Shown in pieces: positions 24,889 through 34,300 of a DNA stretch of 37,248 nt; positions within the stretch are counted from its first letter, which is position 1; every line of letters begins with the position of its first letter. Source of the stretch: Planctomycetota bacterium (GTDB lineage Bacteria > Planctomycetota > UBA1135 > GCA-002748355); the NCBI GenBank assembly GCA_024278315.1, contig JAJRTL010000466.1:1-37248 (forward strand). The letters are read 5' to 3'. The position numbers were made by a program, and so were the translations under genes. The notes beneath the pieces were generated by a model. The model was not told where the DNA came from. It was given only the letters and a program-made list of their open reading frames with translations, and ran no database searches.

Positions 24889-25716
24889 TCAGATCCGACC
24901 TTGCTTGAACTCCTTGAGGGAGGGTAGATCCGAAAGGGCCTTGAGGCCGAATCGATCCAGGAAGTTCTGGGTGGTCCCATACTGAAGGGGGGCTCCCGGC
25001 ACTTCGGCCCGGCCCACGACCTTCACCAGCTTGCGATCCAGAAGGGCACGGAGCATCGGGCCGACCTTGACGCCCCGAATCGCCTCGACCTCCGAGCGGA
25101 TCACGGGCTGGCGGTAGGCCACGATGGCGAGGGTCTCGAGAGCCGCAGGAGTGAGCTTCTCGACCTTCTTGAGGCTTCGCAGCCTTAGCAGGAAGGGATA
25201 GAACTCCTGCCGGGTATAGAGCCGGAATCCACCCCCGTGCTCTCGAATGAGGTAGGGGCGCTCCTCCCGATCCAGCTCCTCCTGCAGCTCCTCCAGGGAC
25301 TCTCTCACGAGTGCCACCGAGACGCCGACCACTTCCGACAGCCTTGCCGGAGCCAAGGCCTCGGTCGAAGCGAAGAGCAGCGCCTCCAGAGTCCGACGCA
25401 ACCGGACCTCATCCTCGACACCCAGCTCTTTGGGGAAGGTCGGCACCTCGACCGGTTCCTTGCCCGTGGGGAGAGCGCCCAGCTCGACTTCGCTGATCTC
25501 CTGGAAGGCGGCAGCCTGCAGTTCTTCTGGGGTTTCTTCGGGAGTCTCTGCCGCAACCTCGTCCGGAGTCTCGTCCGGAGTCTCTTCGCGCGTTTCTGCC
25601 GGTATCGCTTCGGGAGTCCCTTCTCGCGATTCCGCCGGAATCTCCGCGCGCAAGCCCGGCTCACGGGGGAGCAGCTCGGGCTCGTCCATATTGTCGCGAC
25701 CTGGAATCCGGATCAT
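24889..25716 (-). CDS. scpB: Segregation and condensation protein B
   Basis: Winged-helix kleisin partner of the SMC-ScpAB condensin. The core is typical: LRRTLEALLFASTEALAPARLSEV, REHGGGFRLYTRQEF, KLTPAALETLAIVAYRQPVIRSEVEAIRGV and GRAEVPGAPLQYGTTQNFLDRFGL. The ATG at 25716 is chosen for the AGGAGGAG site upstream. The 275-residue product has an N-terminal extension of about 100 residues rich in Glu, Pro and Thr (repeated ETPEE/ETPDE), not found in typical ScpB of about 190-200 residues. scpA is not adjacent. Follows the PAC2 gene after 188 bp. Confidence 0.93.
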   Translation of the reverse strand: MIRIPGRDNMDEPELLPREPGLRAEIPAESREGTPEAIPAETREETPDETPDEVAAETPEETPEELQAAAFQEISEVELGALPTGKEPVEVPTFPKELGVEDEVRLRRTLEALLFASTEALAPARLSEVVGVSVALVRESLEELQEELDREERPYLIREHGGGFRLYTRQEFYPFLLRLRSLKKVEKLTPAALETLAIVAYRQPVIRSEVEAIRGVKVGPMLRALLDRKLVKVVGRAEVPGAPLQYGTTQNFLDRFGLKALSDLPSLKEFKQGRI

Positions 25717-25904
25717 CCTGCTCTCCTCCTGCCCTGCCTGTCCTACCCTGTCTGAGATGCCGCCCATTCTGCAATCAGTCCACGCCAGCGTGGAGCCGAT
25801 TCTTCGGCAATCGGGAGAAAGGGCTCCAGCGGCAGACGGCGAACCCAAGCCTGTCGCCCCCACAAGCCCTGCCATCACCCAGCCCCTCCATACGGTCCCA
25901 CACG

Positions 25905-26849
25905 CTATTCGGCCCTCTTGAAGAGATCCAGGAACCGGTCCTCATAGCGTTTGAAGACATCGTGACGATCCAGGAGGGCCTTCAACTCGAGTGCCACATT
26001 GCGGTTCTTGGCCGCTCGTCCGAAGAGCTCTTCGATGCGCGCCAGGATGCCAGCATCGAGCTTCTCCTCCTTGAAGAACGAGGAGTCGAGGGACCAGGTA
26101 TCGTCCTGCTCTTCCTCCGCATCGGGGGCGGGCAGGGACTGCTGCAGGTGCTGCAGACGCTCCACCTGGGGAACCAGCTGGGCTTCGATCTCGGCTGCTT
26201 GCTGGTCGAGAGTGCCCAGATCGACATGGATGCCGGTCAGTTTCTCGAAGGCCCGGAGGATGGCGGCAGAAGCCTTGGGGTTGGGGATGGAGCTCGCATA
26301 GTAGGGGAACTCGCCCAGGAGGCAGGCTCCGGACAGTCCGCGCATGGCGGCTGCAGCCAGCAGGACTCCGTTGAGCCCCATGATCTGCCCCTCGCTCAGG
26401 ATGGCCAATCCGGCCTCCTGGATCTCGGACAGGAACTCCTGCCCCGTAGCGGCTGCCAGGACATGCGAAGGCGCAGTCGGGAGGCTCTGCGTGGCCATCG
26501 CCGCGAAAGTGACGACGCGCACGACGCCCTGGTCCTGAGCCATCGTCAGGATGTCTTCACAGAAACCCAGACCACGTTGCGAGGGTTGTGTGTCTGCATC
26601 CAGGATCAGGAGATCGGGCCCATCCTCTGGATTGTGCCATGCGAGCAGACGACTGTGAGGAAGATCGGCGTCCTGGATCAGGCCAGATTGGATCTGGACG
26701 CCTTGCAGATCGAAGTACTCGTCGGGCGCGATCTCGGCCACGATCTCGGCCCCCAGTTGCTCTGCGAGGTAGCGTCCAGCGATCTTGGCGACCCCCCCCA
26801 TGCCAGGCCAGGCAGCCAAGAGCCAAGGTTGATTCAACGAAAACTGCAT
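25905..26849 (-). CDS. PAC2-family protein
   Basis: PAC2 (DUF75) proteins are related to eukaryotic proteasome assembly chaperones; bacterial members are largely uncharacterised. Supporting segments are WLLAAWPGMGGVAKIAGRYLAEQLGAE at the start, FDLQGVQIQSG, LLILDADTQPSQ, and GLNGVLLAAAAMRGLSGACLLGEFPYYASSIPNPKASAAIL. The C-terminal 70 residues are helical and charged. Starts at ATG 26849 with GGAGAG upstream, 314 residues; a frame extension to 26945 exists but has no ribosome site. No proteasome genes are visible nearby. Confidence 0.85.
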   Translation of the reverse strand: MQFSLNQPWLLAAWPGMGGVAKIAGRYLAEQLGAEIVAEIAPDEYFDLQGVQIQSGLIQDADLPHSRLLAWHNPEDGPDLLILDADTQPSQRGLGFCEDILTMAQDQGVVRVVTFAAMATQSLPTAPSHVLAAATGQEFLSEIQEAGLAILSEGQIMGLNGVLLAAAAMRGLSGACLLGEFPYYASSIPNPKASAAILRAFEKLTGIHVDLGTLDQQAAEIEAQLVPQVERLQHLQQSLPAPDAEEEQDDTWSLDSSFFKEEKLDAGILARIEELFGRAAKNRNVALELKALLDRHDVFKRYEDRFLDLFKRAE

Positions 26850-26975
26850 GCCATCTCTCCATTCCAGGGTGCGAAGCTCGGAACACTCAATATAGGACGG
26901 CCGTTCTGCACTTTCACCTGCACGCGAATCAAGTCCTGCATGCAAGCTCCCCCCAGCCTGTCCGTGGATTCAGGA

Positions 26976-27935
26976 TCACCGACCCGACAGGAGGATCTCG
27001 AGCTCCGCCCCCTCCACAGGATGACGATCCAGCTCGAGCGAGATCTCGCCGCGCTGCAGCGCAAAACTGCGCAGGTCCGGTGCCACGATGTCGAGAACCT
27101 GGATGAAGGCGTAGCTCTCGCGCCCACTCGCGCTTTCGATCTCCCGCACCGCAGACACCTCGCCTTGGGCTAGCCCGATCGCGAGATCCACAGCTGGATG
27201 TCCAAAATCGAGGGGAAGGCGCGGAAGCTCCCCTCCCTTGGCAGCGCTCTCTGCAGTGGATTCCTTGAGGGCCAGGACTCTCAGGTCCGCACCCTGAGCC
27301 ACCTTTCCCCGCGCCTCGATGGCCTTGTCCTTGTCACCGGAGACATAGTACAGAAGCCGGACACTCCCGCGAACGCGCAGGAAATACCGCAGTGTGTAGG
27401 CACGCAAGAGACGCCTCCATGCCTGTCGCTCACTCCGCTTCTTGTACTGCGCAATGTTCAAGCCATGCCGGATCTCGAGCTGCTCCCCCAGACGGTTCTC
27501 GGGAACACCATCCCGCATGAGGATGCGTTTGGTCCGGGCCCAATCCCTCTTGGCTGCCAGACTCACCTCGGACGCAGGCACTTCGACCTGGTACTCGGCA
27601 GCCAACTGCGCGACACGCTCATCCAGAAGCAGGAGCTCGACAATGGCCTGTATCTGAGCCGGGTCCCGTTCCAGCAAGCGATCCACGATATGGTGGCTGC
27701 GCAGCGTGAGATCTCCCACCCTCGCGAGCACACGGTCCTCGGTCGACTCCCTGGGGTCCAACGGCGGGAGTTCATCCGAGACGAGATCCTCGATGTTCAT
27801 GGACGGCCCGAGGTCGGCTTTGGTCATCCTGCCCATGGGGACGGGATCGGCCTCGAACCCGGACTCCACACGACTCCCCTGACAGGACAGGAGGAGAACC
27901 GCCAGGATCGAAACAGGGAGGGGGACGCGCCTCAT
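26976..27935 (-). CDS. SurA-like parvulin peptidyl-prolyl isomerase, lipoprotein
   Basis: Periplasmic folding factor. The ATG at 27935 gives a classic lipoprotein signal MRRVPLPVSILAVLLLSC with lipobox LLSC and Cys18. An N-terminal SurA-like helical region (VGDLTLRSHHIVDRLLERDP, then LLLLDERVAQLAAEYQVEV) is followed by a parvulin domain: VRLLYYVSGDKDKAIEARGK, GADLRVLALKESTAESAAKGGELPRL, GLAQGEVSAVREI, AFIQVLDI. AAGAGG directly abuts the ATG, which is too close for an ideal ribosome site, so a start up to 28004 inside the preceding gene cannot be excluded. 319 residues. Confidence 0.8.
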   Translation of the reverse strand: MRRVPLPVSILAVLLLSCQGSRVESGFEADPVPMGRMTKADLGPSMNIEDLVSDELPPLDPRESTEDRVLARVGDLTLRSHHIVDRLLERDPAQIQAIVELLLLDERVAQLAAEYQVEVPASEVSLAAKRDWARTKRILMRDGVPENRLGEQLEIRHGLNIAQYKKRSERQAWRRLLRAYTLRYFLRVRGSVRLLYYVSGDKDKAIEARGKVAQGADLRVLALKESTAESAAKGGELPRLPLDFGHPAVDLAIGLAQGEVSAVREIESASGRESYAFIQVLDIVAPDLRSFALQRGEISLELDRHPVEGAELEILLSGR

Positions 27936-27969
27936 CCTCTTGCTACCCGAAGACAGCCCAAGGAGGCTG

Positions 27970-29535
27970 TCAATGGTAGCGAAGGAAGCGCTTGAATCGT
28001 TCACCGTGGCATGTGGGGCAGCGATTGCGAACCACCTTTCCGCTGACTGAGTCCTGGACTTCGAGGAAGCCCCGTCCCGAACAAGTGAGGCAAGGATTCA
28101 GGCCCGCGAAGGTCACGGCCATGTCCCCCCCCTTGTCCGCATAGTAGGCCACGAGCCATTGTTTGCGAACAGCTCTTGAAGCCTTCTTCCACCACGCTGC
28201 CGGTGTTTCGAGGCCGGCCTTGCTGGACGTCTCGGGCCCCTTCGAACGTGTCTTGCGGAGGAACTCACGGAGTCTCTTCTCATACTCCTTGTTGCGCTTG
28301 TTCGCTGCGCCTGCCCCTTTCGGCTTCTTGGCTTCCTGCGCCGCCCCCTGCTTGGTGTCCTTCAAGATCGCCCGACTCCCCAGCAGCCAGCTCCCGTTTC
28401 CATACGTGACCTTTCGAGGTTTCCAGACCTTGCGCTCTTCGCGCTCTCTGAAGAACTCCTCCACTTCCTGGACCTCCAGCCCGCGCTTCTTGCCGATGCT
28501 CTCGCGCACGAGCTTGCCGAACTCGCCCTCGGCAAGGCTCTGCGCCTCGTCGAAGGAGATCTTCGTATCGCCGGCAATCTTGTCGGCGATCTTCCACATC
28601 TGGTCGTACCAGTCCAGGGTCACACGCTTGACGAAGTAGGTCTCACGCGCTTCCGCAACCTTCTGCTTGCGACTCTCGTATTCCTGGGCCAAGGGGCTGT
28701 TGGGGAACTCTTTCTCGAAACGCGCACAGAGTTCGTTGGCCTTGGCGAACTGGTTGCGGTTCTTGGCGATCGTGATCTCGGCCAGGAGATCGGCTTGTTC
28801 CTTGTTGGCGATCAGGTCATCGACCCGCTTCAGCATCCCTTCGACCATCTTGGGTTGCGCGCCGCCGCCCAGCTCCTGGGCCTTGGTCAGGTGCAGCTTG
28901 GCCTTCTCCAGGAGGTCGACGCGAATCAGGTGCGCAGCCAGAAGGACATGCTTCTCCGCATCCTCCTCGGGAGCCAACTCTTCGAGCTTGCGCTCATAGA
29001 TCTCGTCCTTGCGCAGGATATCCGTGATGGGAACCTCGACCTCCTTGGGAGCACCCAGCAATCGAGATCGCTCGATCGTGATGCGATTGCCCTTCTTCTG
29101 AAGGACCAAGCGATCCTTGTTGCTCTCCACCATCTCCCCTTCCACCGTCTGCTTGGCGCCGGTCTTGTTGCGAAACTCGGCTCGCAACACACGGATCATC
29201 ACCTCGCTCGCGTCCAGATCGGTCAGCAGGTTGCTCTGAGCCTTGATGCGCTCGGCATCGTCTACCATGAGATCGTCCCAACGCAGGGAGATCTCCCCTC
29301 CATTGTCGAGCCGCCGTACGCGTAGTCCCTCCTCGTCAGCCTCCAGAAGCTCCGCTACCAGGAACTTGCCACTCCTGAGCCGCAAGGTCACACCCTGGAT
29401 CTCCTCACTCGCGATCTTCTTCTCCGTCGAAGTTCCGGCCTCCGCCGACGGATCCTGCGCCTGCAGCGGAGTAGAGAAGCAGAGGGCTCCAGACAGGAGA
29501 CCGGCGAACACGACGATGATGGACTTGAATGACAT
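27970..29535 (-). CDS. Secreted protein with helical repeats and a DnaJ-type cysteine motif
   Basis: Starts at ATG 29535 with GAGGT upstream and a Sec signal (MSFKSIIVVFAGLLSGALCFSTPLQA|QDPS). The mature part opens with a small beta domain (TLRLRSGKFLVAELLEADEEGLRVRRLDNGGEI) followed by a related second one. Helical repeats (TPR-like, KAKLHLTKAQELGGG) lie at about 190-300, then a long charged linker. The last 40 residues carry CLTCSGRG and CPTCHGER, two CxxC motifs in the style of the DnaJ zinc domain, unusual for a periplasmic protein. Family not recognised. 34 bp separate its stop from the SurA-like start; the pseudopilin genes lie just upstream. Confidence 0.7.
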   Translation of the reverse strand: MSFKSIIVVFAGLLSGALCFSTPLQAQDPSAEAGTSTEKKIASEEIQGVTLRLRSGKFLVAELLEADEEGLRVRRLDNGGEISLRWDDLMVDDAERIKAQSNLLTDLDASEVMIRVLRAEFRNKTGAKQTVEGEMVESNKDRLVLQKKGNRITIERSRLLGAPKEVEVPITDILRKDEIYERKLEELAPEEDAEKHVLLAAHLIRVDLLEKAKLHLTKAQELGGGAQPKMVEGMLKRVDDLIANKEQADLLAEITIAKNRNQFAKANELCARFEKEFPNSPLAQEYESRKQKVAEARETYFVKRVTLDWYDQMWKIADKIAGDTKISFDEAQSLAEGEFGKLVRESIGKKRGLEVQEVEEFFREREERKVWKPRKVTYGNGSWLLGSRAILKDTKQGAAQEAKKPKGAGAANKRNKEYEKRLREFLRKTRSKGPETSSKAGLETPAAWWKKASRAVRKQWLVAYYADKGGDMAVTFAGLNPCLTCSGRGFLEVQDSVSGKVVRNRCPTCHGERFKRFLRYH

Positions 29536-29593
29536 GATCAGTACCTCGAGCAGCGACTCTTGGTCTGGCTCCCGATGGAGGCCAGGAGGACAG

Positions 29594-29647
29594 GGCTTCC
29601 CCCGTGACAATGGTAATGGTGACAGAGGCGGGGCCTGGGGGAAAGCC
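29594..29647. promoter_or_regulatory. Inverted repeat between gspI-like gene and the secreted protein
   Basis: GGCTTCCCCC (29594-29603) pairs with GGGGGAAAGCC (29637-29647) with one bulged A and a loop of 33 nt. No T tract follows, so it could be an attenuator-like leader structure or a processing site for the secreted protein mRNA. Confidence 0.4.
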
Positions 29648-29697
29648 GCGGCAGGGATCGAACTCTGCAAGATTTGCGTCATGAGACCTGTGCCACG

Positions 29698-30153
29698 CTA
29701 TTTCCCCTGATACTTCTTGGCTCCCTCGTCGATCGCCATCTGAATGCGACGGGACAAGGGATACTGGCGACTCATGAAGAACCGGTATTCGTCGGTCACT
29801 GCCTCCCCGCGCTCCATCCAACCGACGGTGATCGTGACCAGGACCTGCGGGCCTAGATCGGGATCTCCCTCGAAGGCGAGGGAGTAGGTCAGGAAGGGGT
29901 AGTCCGGATGGCTGGCCCCTTCCACCGCCTGCGGCAAGGGCTCATGCGCAGCACCCAAGCTGCCGTCATGCGCCAACTGGTCCCTCACGGCCAGAGCCAG
30001 GCGGGAAGCATCGCGGATCAGCTCCCCGGACTGCTCCGTGGCGATGCCGGAGGCCAGGACCCCCATCACACCGGTCACGCCGATCGACAAGAGCAGCAGG
30101 GCCGCGAGAATCTCGACGAGGGTGAACCCCCCACTGTGGCGAGGTCTACCCAT
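29698..30153 (-). CDS. GspI/PilV-like minor pseudopilin
   Basis: Has a type IV prepilin leader cut after Gly9, giving FTLVEILAALLLLSIGVTG with Glu at position 5 of the mature protein. The 151-residue size fits GspI/PilV minor pilins. The rest is a soluble beta-rich head (VLVTITVGWMERGEAVTDEYRF). It overlaps the GspJ-like gene by 8 bp, and the order K-J-I is the reverse of the usual I-J-K. Prepilin peptidase and the GspE/F/D machine are not in this window. Confidence 0.82.
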   Translation of the reverse strand: MGRPRHSGGFTLVEILAALLLLSIGVTGVMGVLASGIATEQSGELIRDASRLALAVRDQLAHDGSLGAAHEPLPQAVEGASHPDYPFLTYSLAFEGDPDLGPQVLVTITVGWMERGEAVTDEYRFFMSRQYPLSRRIQMAIDEGAKKYQGK

Positions 30154-31354
30154 TCCAGTACTCCCTGGCTACGCGCAGCGGCAAGGTCATCTTGACTTCC
30201 AGACCACCCAGCACACGGGAACCCACCCGATGCGCTCGCGCACGTGTATTCCTCACACCGCGGGTCACGCCGATGAGTTGCTGCCCCTGGATCCCCGAGA
30301 ACCGGATCCACTCCTTGCCGATCTTCAGGTAGGGCTGCTCCTCAGGGTCCGGCAGGCGATCCATGAAGCTCAGACGGATGCGATTCGTTTCGCTGTCGAT
30401 GTCGTCTTCGAGAAGCGCGTAGTTGGCGAGATCGGCCGCCTCCGAGACCACGGCCAGAATCCGCACGCCCAAGGGCATGACATCGTCCAAGGGATCGGAC
30501 AGGCTGTCTTCGTCGAGATCCAAGGTGAAGCGAAGCACACTGTGATCGAGTGAAAAGAGTCCCCCGCGAGCACTATCCCAGCAGACCTCGGGTCCGGCTC
30601 CCTTTCGCTTCGAGGTGTAGGACTCCGTGAGCTGGGAACGATAGAGGAACTCGAAGTAGAGCAGGTTCTCGAGAACAGGGGCACCCAGTGATGGTGTCTC
30701 GCTCCCGTCGACCCAGCGGCCCTCGGCCGTCTCGTCGAGGAGCCTCCGGCTGCGATAGAGGGAGAGATAGGGGCTGTCTGCATCGGGATCCGGGACGACG
30801 CGGAGCTCCACCTCGCCGATGTCACTGGGGATCGCCACGGACAGGGCTTCCGCGACTTCCTTGGCCAGGACCTCGGGGAGCATCTGACCTTCTTCCTCGA
30901 GGATCTCCTCGCGCAACCCCTTCTCCAGGAGGGCTCGCCCCTCTGCAGGCGAGAAGCGGACAACCATGCGCACGCGCGGATACCAATCGTACTTTTGCGG
31001 CGCATTGTAGCTGTCGTCGGGATCTGCGACTCGGCCGCCTTGCCCATAGGGCAGGAGATCCGAGACCAATCGACCGGATAGCGGGGCCGTGGCCTGGCGC
31101 ATGGCAATCTGTCGTCCCAAACCGTAACTCACGGTGCGCAGCCCCAGCAAGCGCCCGAAGTCCTCGCTGCCCAGCTCAAGAGCAGCGGACCCGCGAGCCT
31201 GGAGACTGGCGCGTTCTTCGCCCCAGTGCCAGATCTGGAGGCTCTGGGTCAGGATGCGAATGAGGAAGACCGAGAGCAGTGCCAGGATCCCCATGGCCAC
31301 CATCAACTCGACCAAGGTGAAGCCCCGCTCCCTCTGTGACCGCCGATCCATCAC
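30146..31354 (-). CDS. GspJ/PilW-like minor pseudopilin, enlarged
   Basis: Prepilin leader cut after Gly11 (RERGFTLVELMVAMGILALL) with Glu5 of the mature sequence. At 402 residues it is about twice the usual GspJ. Between about 326 and 382 lies a module (IGKEWIRFSGIQGQQLIGVTRG, then NTRARAHRVGSRV) that is related to modules in the upstream GspK-like protein. Its ATG overlaps the gspK TGA as ATGA. A role in the pseudopilus tip with the GspI- and GspK-like neighbours is inferred from GspI-GspJ-GspK tip complexes known in type II secretion. Confidence 0.85.
   Translation of the reverse strand: MMDRRSQRERGFTLVELMVAMGILALLSVFLIRILTQSLQIWHWGEERASLQARGSAALELGSEDFGRLLGLRTVSYGLGRQIAMRQATAPLSGRLVSDLLPYGQGGRVADPDDSYNAPQKYDWYPRVRMVVRFSPAEGRALLEKGLREEILEEEGQMLPEVLAKEVAEALSVAIPSDIGEVELRVVPDPDADSPYLSLYRSRRLLDETAEGRWVDGSETPSLGAPVLENLLYFEFLYRSQLTESYTSKRKGAGPEVCWDSARGGLFSLDHSVLRFTLDLDEDSLSDPLDDVMPLGVRILAVVSEAADLANYALLEDDIDSETNRIRLSFMDRLPDPEEQPYLKIGKEWIRFSGIQGQQLIGVTRGVRNTRARAHRVGSRVLGGLEVKMTLPLRVAREYWNG
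30209..30379 (-). repeat. Related beta module in the GspJ-like protein
   Basis: Encodes residues of about 326-382: YLKIGKEWIRFSGIQGQQ, then LIGVTRGVRNTRARAHRV. It shares the core order and spacing with the four modules in the GspK-like protein. Confidence 0.6.
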
Positions 31355-34300
31355 TTGAGCGTCTCCTGTTCTTCGAGAATCCGTGTCCGGCTCTCGTAGC
31401 TGTAGCCAAAGTTCTTGACGCGGGCAGTCTCCTTCCAGGCTCCGGCACGGAAATCAACGGCATCGAAGGAGCCTGAGCCGTACCTTACCTGGAACCGGAA
31501 GTCCCAGCGCGAGGCCTGGTATCCGACCCAGCGCCCGCGGTGCCCTTGCCCATCACCAGGATCAGTGAACAACCAGAGTCCATTCTTGCCATCGGGCTCG
31601 GCAGAGAAGGGAACCCGCTCATCCGCACGCACGAGACAAACCACATCCAGCAGTGCATCCGGAATCTGTTCCTCCCAGATGAACTTCGTCACGAACAGAT
31701 CCGGTGATTCGATCGATAACTGGAAGCGCCCCAGCTCGGGATCGTCACAGCGCTCCCGATACCGATCCATGTAACGCATCGGCCAGGCGATGATCATGGC
31801 GTCCGCAGAGTGTGCAGCAGGTGTAGTGCCAAAACGTCCACGGAAGATGCCCTGCCCTTGGACCACCGCATCAGGATCTTCGATCCTGGGCATCTGCAAG
31901 AGTTGGTTACCGCTCGTGTAGCTGTAGTGGATCATCTCCTGATCCACGAGAGCTGCCCCCCACGAGAGGGGGAGACGACGAGCATCCTGCACCATGAACA
32001 GGTCTCCATTGGCCGAGGTCTGACTCGTGAGATAGGTCGCCGGCATGGACTCCACGAAGACGCAACGCGCCCCAACGTCATGAGGTCTGGCCATGGTGCC
32101 CAGCATGCCGCGTCCGTTGGCTGCGAGCTCGACCCGACCACTCTGACGATCCACCGTCTTGAAACCCATGAGTTCGCCTTCGCACCAGAGCAAGCCCCCA
32201 CCTCGCAGGTTCCGCTGGCCACCCACAGTGACACTGCGGCCCTTGGGGCCGATCTGGACCGTGATCTGCAGCTGGGAGCGACGTGCCACGTTCAGCTGGA
32301 GCGTCCGCTCGGTATCGCTCACGGGCACCACCAAGCGCCCCACGATGGCCTGATCACTCCCGTTGGAACTCTGGTTGCTTCGGAAACCGTAGTAGCCCTG
32401 GATGTCATCCACCATGCCCTGAAACTTGGCGGGTGTGCGGCTCTGCGCCTCCCCCACCTTCATCCTGTCGGCCAGGAACATCGGCATTTCCCCACTGGGG
32501 AACTTGACGAAGCGGTCGTAGGTCCGCGAATCGTTCCCGAGACGTTGCCCGACCATGGGCAGACTCGTGCCCTGACGGAGTCCCACCAAGGTGCCTTGTG
32601 GGCCTCTCAGGTCCTGCATCCCTTGCGTACCATCGTCGAAGTAGTTGGGCCTCCAGTTGGAGAGCAGGAGTCTCGTCCACTGCACGGTGTTCCATTCTCT
32701 GATACCGCCGCTGCCCGCTGCCCGGGGAATCAAGGCCACACGATCCAATCTACCCAAACGCCCCAGCGTGTAGTCCCGCTCGCGCAAGGCCAGCCGATGC
32801 ACCGGCGTCACAACACTGCCACCCTGCTCATGCGTCGATGTCCCGGTCTCCGGGTCTCCCCGGAACCGGAAGGCCCGTCTTGCCACATAGGACGGGCCAT
32901 CCTCGAGACTGTCGGGATAGCCAATGCCCTTGAGTCCACCCGTGGGTGGATTGCGGAAGGTCCGGGGACCATTGACCCTGAGTGTAAAGCCGCCACCACC
33001 GCTCTGTCGGACCTGCACGGTATTGGATCCCGTAAGTTCATTCAGCAGCCTACTCATGGCAGCCAGACGGACACGCAAGGCATGCCCACCGACAACATGG
33101 TCGTAACGCACCCACTCGGTGAAGTCGTCATTGCCCTTGGGGTAGATCTGCAACCACTCGCTGTATCCCCGATCGGCGGGATCGAAGAGCTTCAATCCGC
33201 TCACATGGATCGAGCAGGGCACGACCCAGAGGAACATCTGCGGGTAGGTGTTGGGATCATCCCCGTTGGCGAGGAGGCCCTTGCTCCACTCGGTCACGAA
33301 CTTGCCGCCCCCGTTGGCAGCGGCATTGGAGCCATTGAACCAGGTCGTCTTGGCCATCCTGCCACGGTCCGGACCCAGCTCGAGGAAGCGCTGCGTGATC
33401 GTGATGCTAGAGCCATCGAAGTTGCTGTATTTGATCAACTCCACACCACCGGAGTACTGGTCCTGTGCCCGGTTGGTGTTCCCCCCCAGTGGGTTGAACC
33501 TCCACCGCACTGACTCCTGGATCAACAGGGCATATCCCTCGCCCTTCTCGAATCCCGGCAGGTCTTTTGCGCTGCCTCCCTTGCCACCCGCGATCGGAGC
33601 CGCCAGGTCCAGCCTGCCCAAGTACTTCTCATCGATGCCCTTGCCTAGAGGAATCGGTCCCACCTGGATGCTGTCCTTGGCCGTCGTTGCCCGGGCCACA
33701 CCCCAGCGGGCGAGGCTTCCCGAGACGAGGCTGCCCTCACCTGGGGTCACGATGGCGTTCTCAGCCACCGGAGTCGAGTAGCCGTAGAGCTCTACGGCAG
33801 CTCCCGTCCGATGCTCCGGCAAGGTGTATTTGAATTGCGATCCAGGAGCGGCACCGCTGTCGCTCTGGACGAACTCCCTCCAGTAGTGACGTCCCATGCG
33901 CCCCCCACGGGAGTTGACCCAGGCCGTGTTGAAACTGTTCCCCGAGATACTCGTGTATTCGATCAGCTCATTGCCTACGCGCAAGACCCCCTGTGGAGGG
34001 AAGCCCTCTGTCGACTCGACCGTGAGTGTGGGATAACGCTGCTTCTCGACCGTGTCCGGATTCACCTGGGCGGTCAGATCCACCTCGGGAAGCGCAGCAG
34101 CCAACCAGGTCAAGCAATAGGGCTTGCCCCTGGGAATGTTGTCGATGGCCGTGAAGGCCATGCCCGGCCGATGCCCCTGATACTCGACCTTGGCGTGGAA
34201 CCACTTGTCGGCTGCGATGTTGGTATCGGTCAGCAAGGTTTCCCACTTGATGCAGGTCTCGCGCGGCTGCGTCTCGTTGGGCGCAGGATCCTGCCCCGCC

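Noticed and set aside
29645-29690. tRNA-like T-arm (GTTCGATCC box with GCAG/CTGC arms) on the minus strand
   Set aside because: The stem has a mismatch, the loop is six bases instead of seven, and no acceptor or D-arm partner is visible upstream. Probably chance.
31810-33513. Long plus-strand open frame opposite the GspK-like gene
   Set aside because: Antisense shadow: its translation has no recognisable motifs, whereas the minus strand is a continuous recognisable protein.
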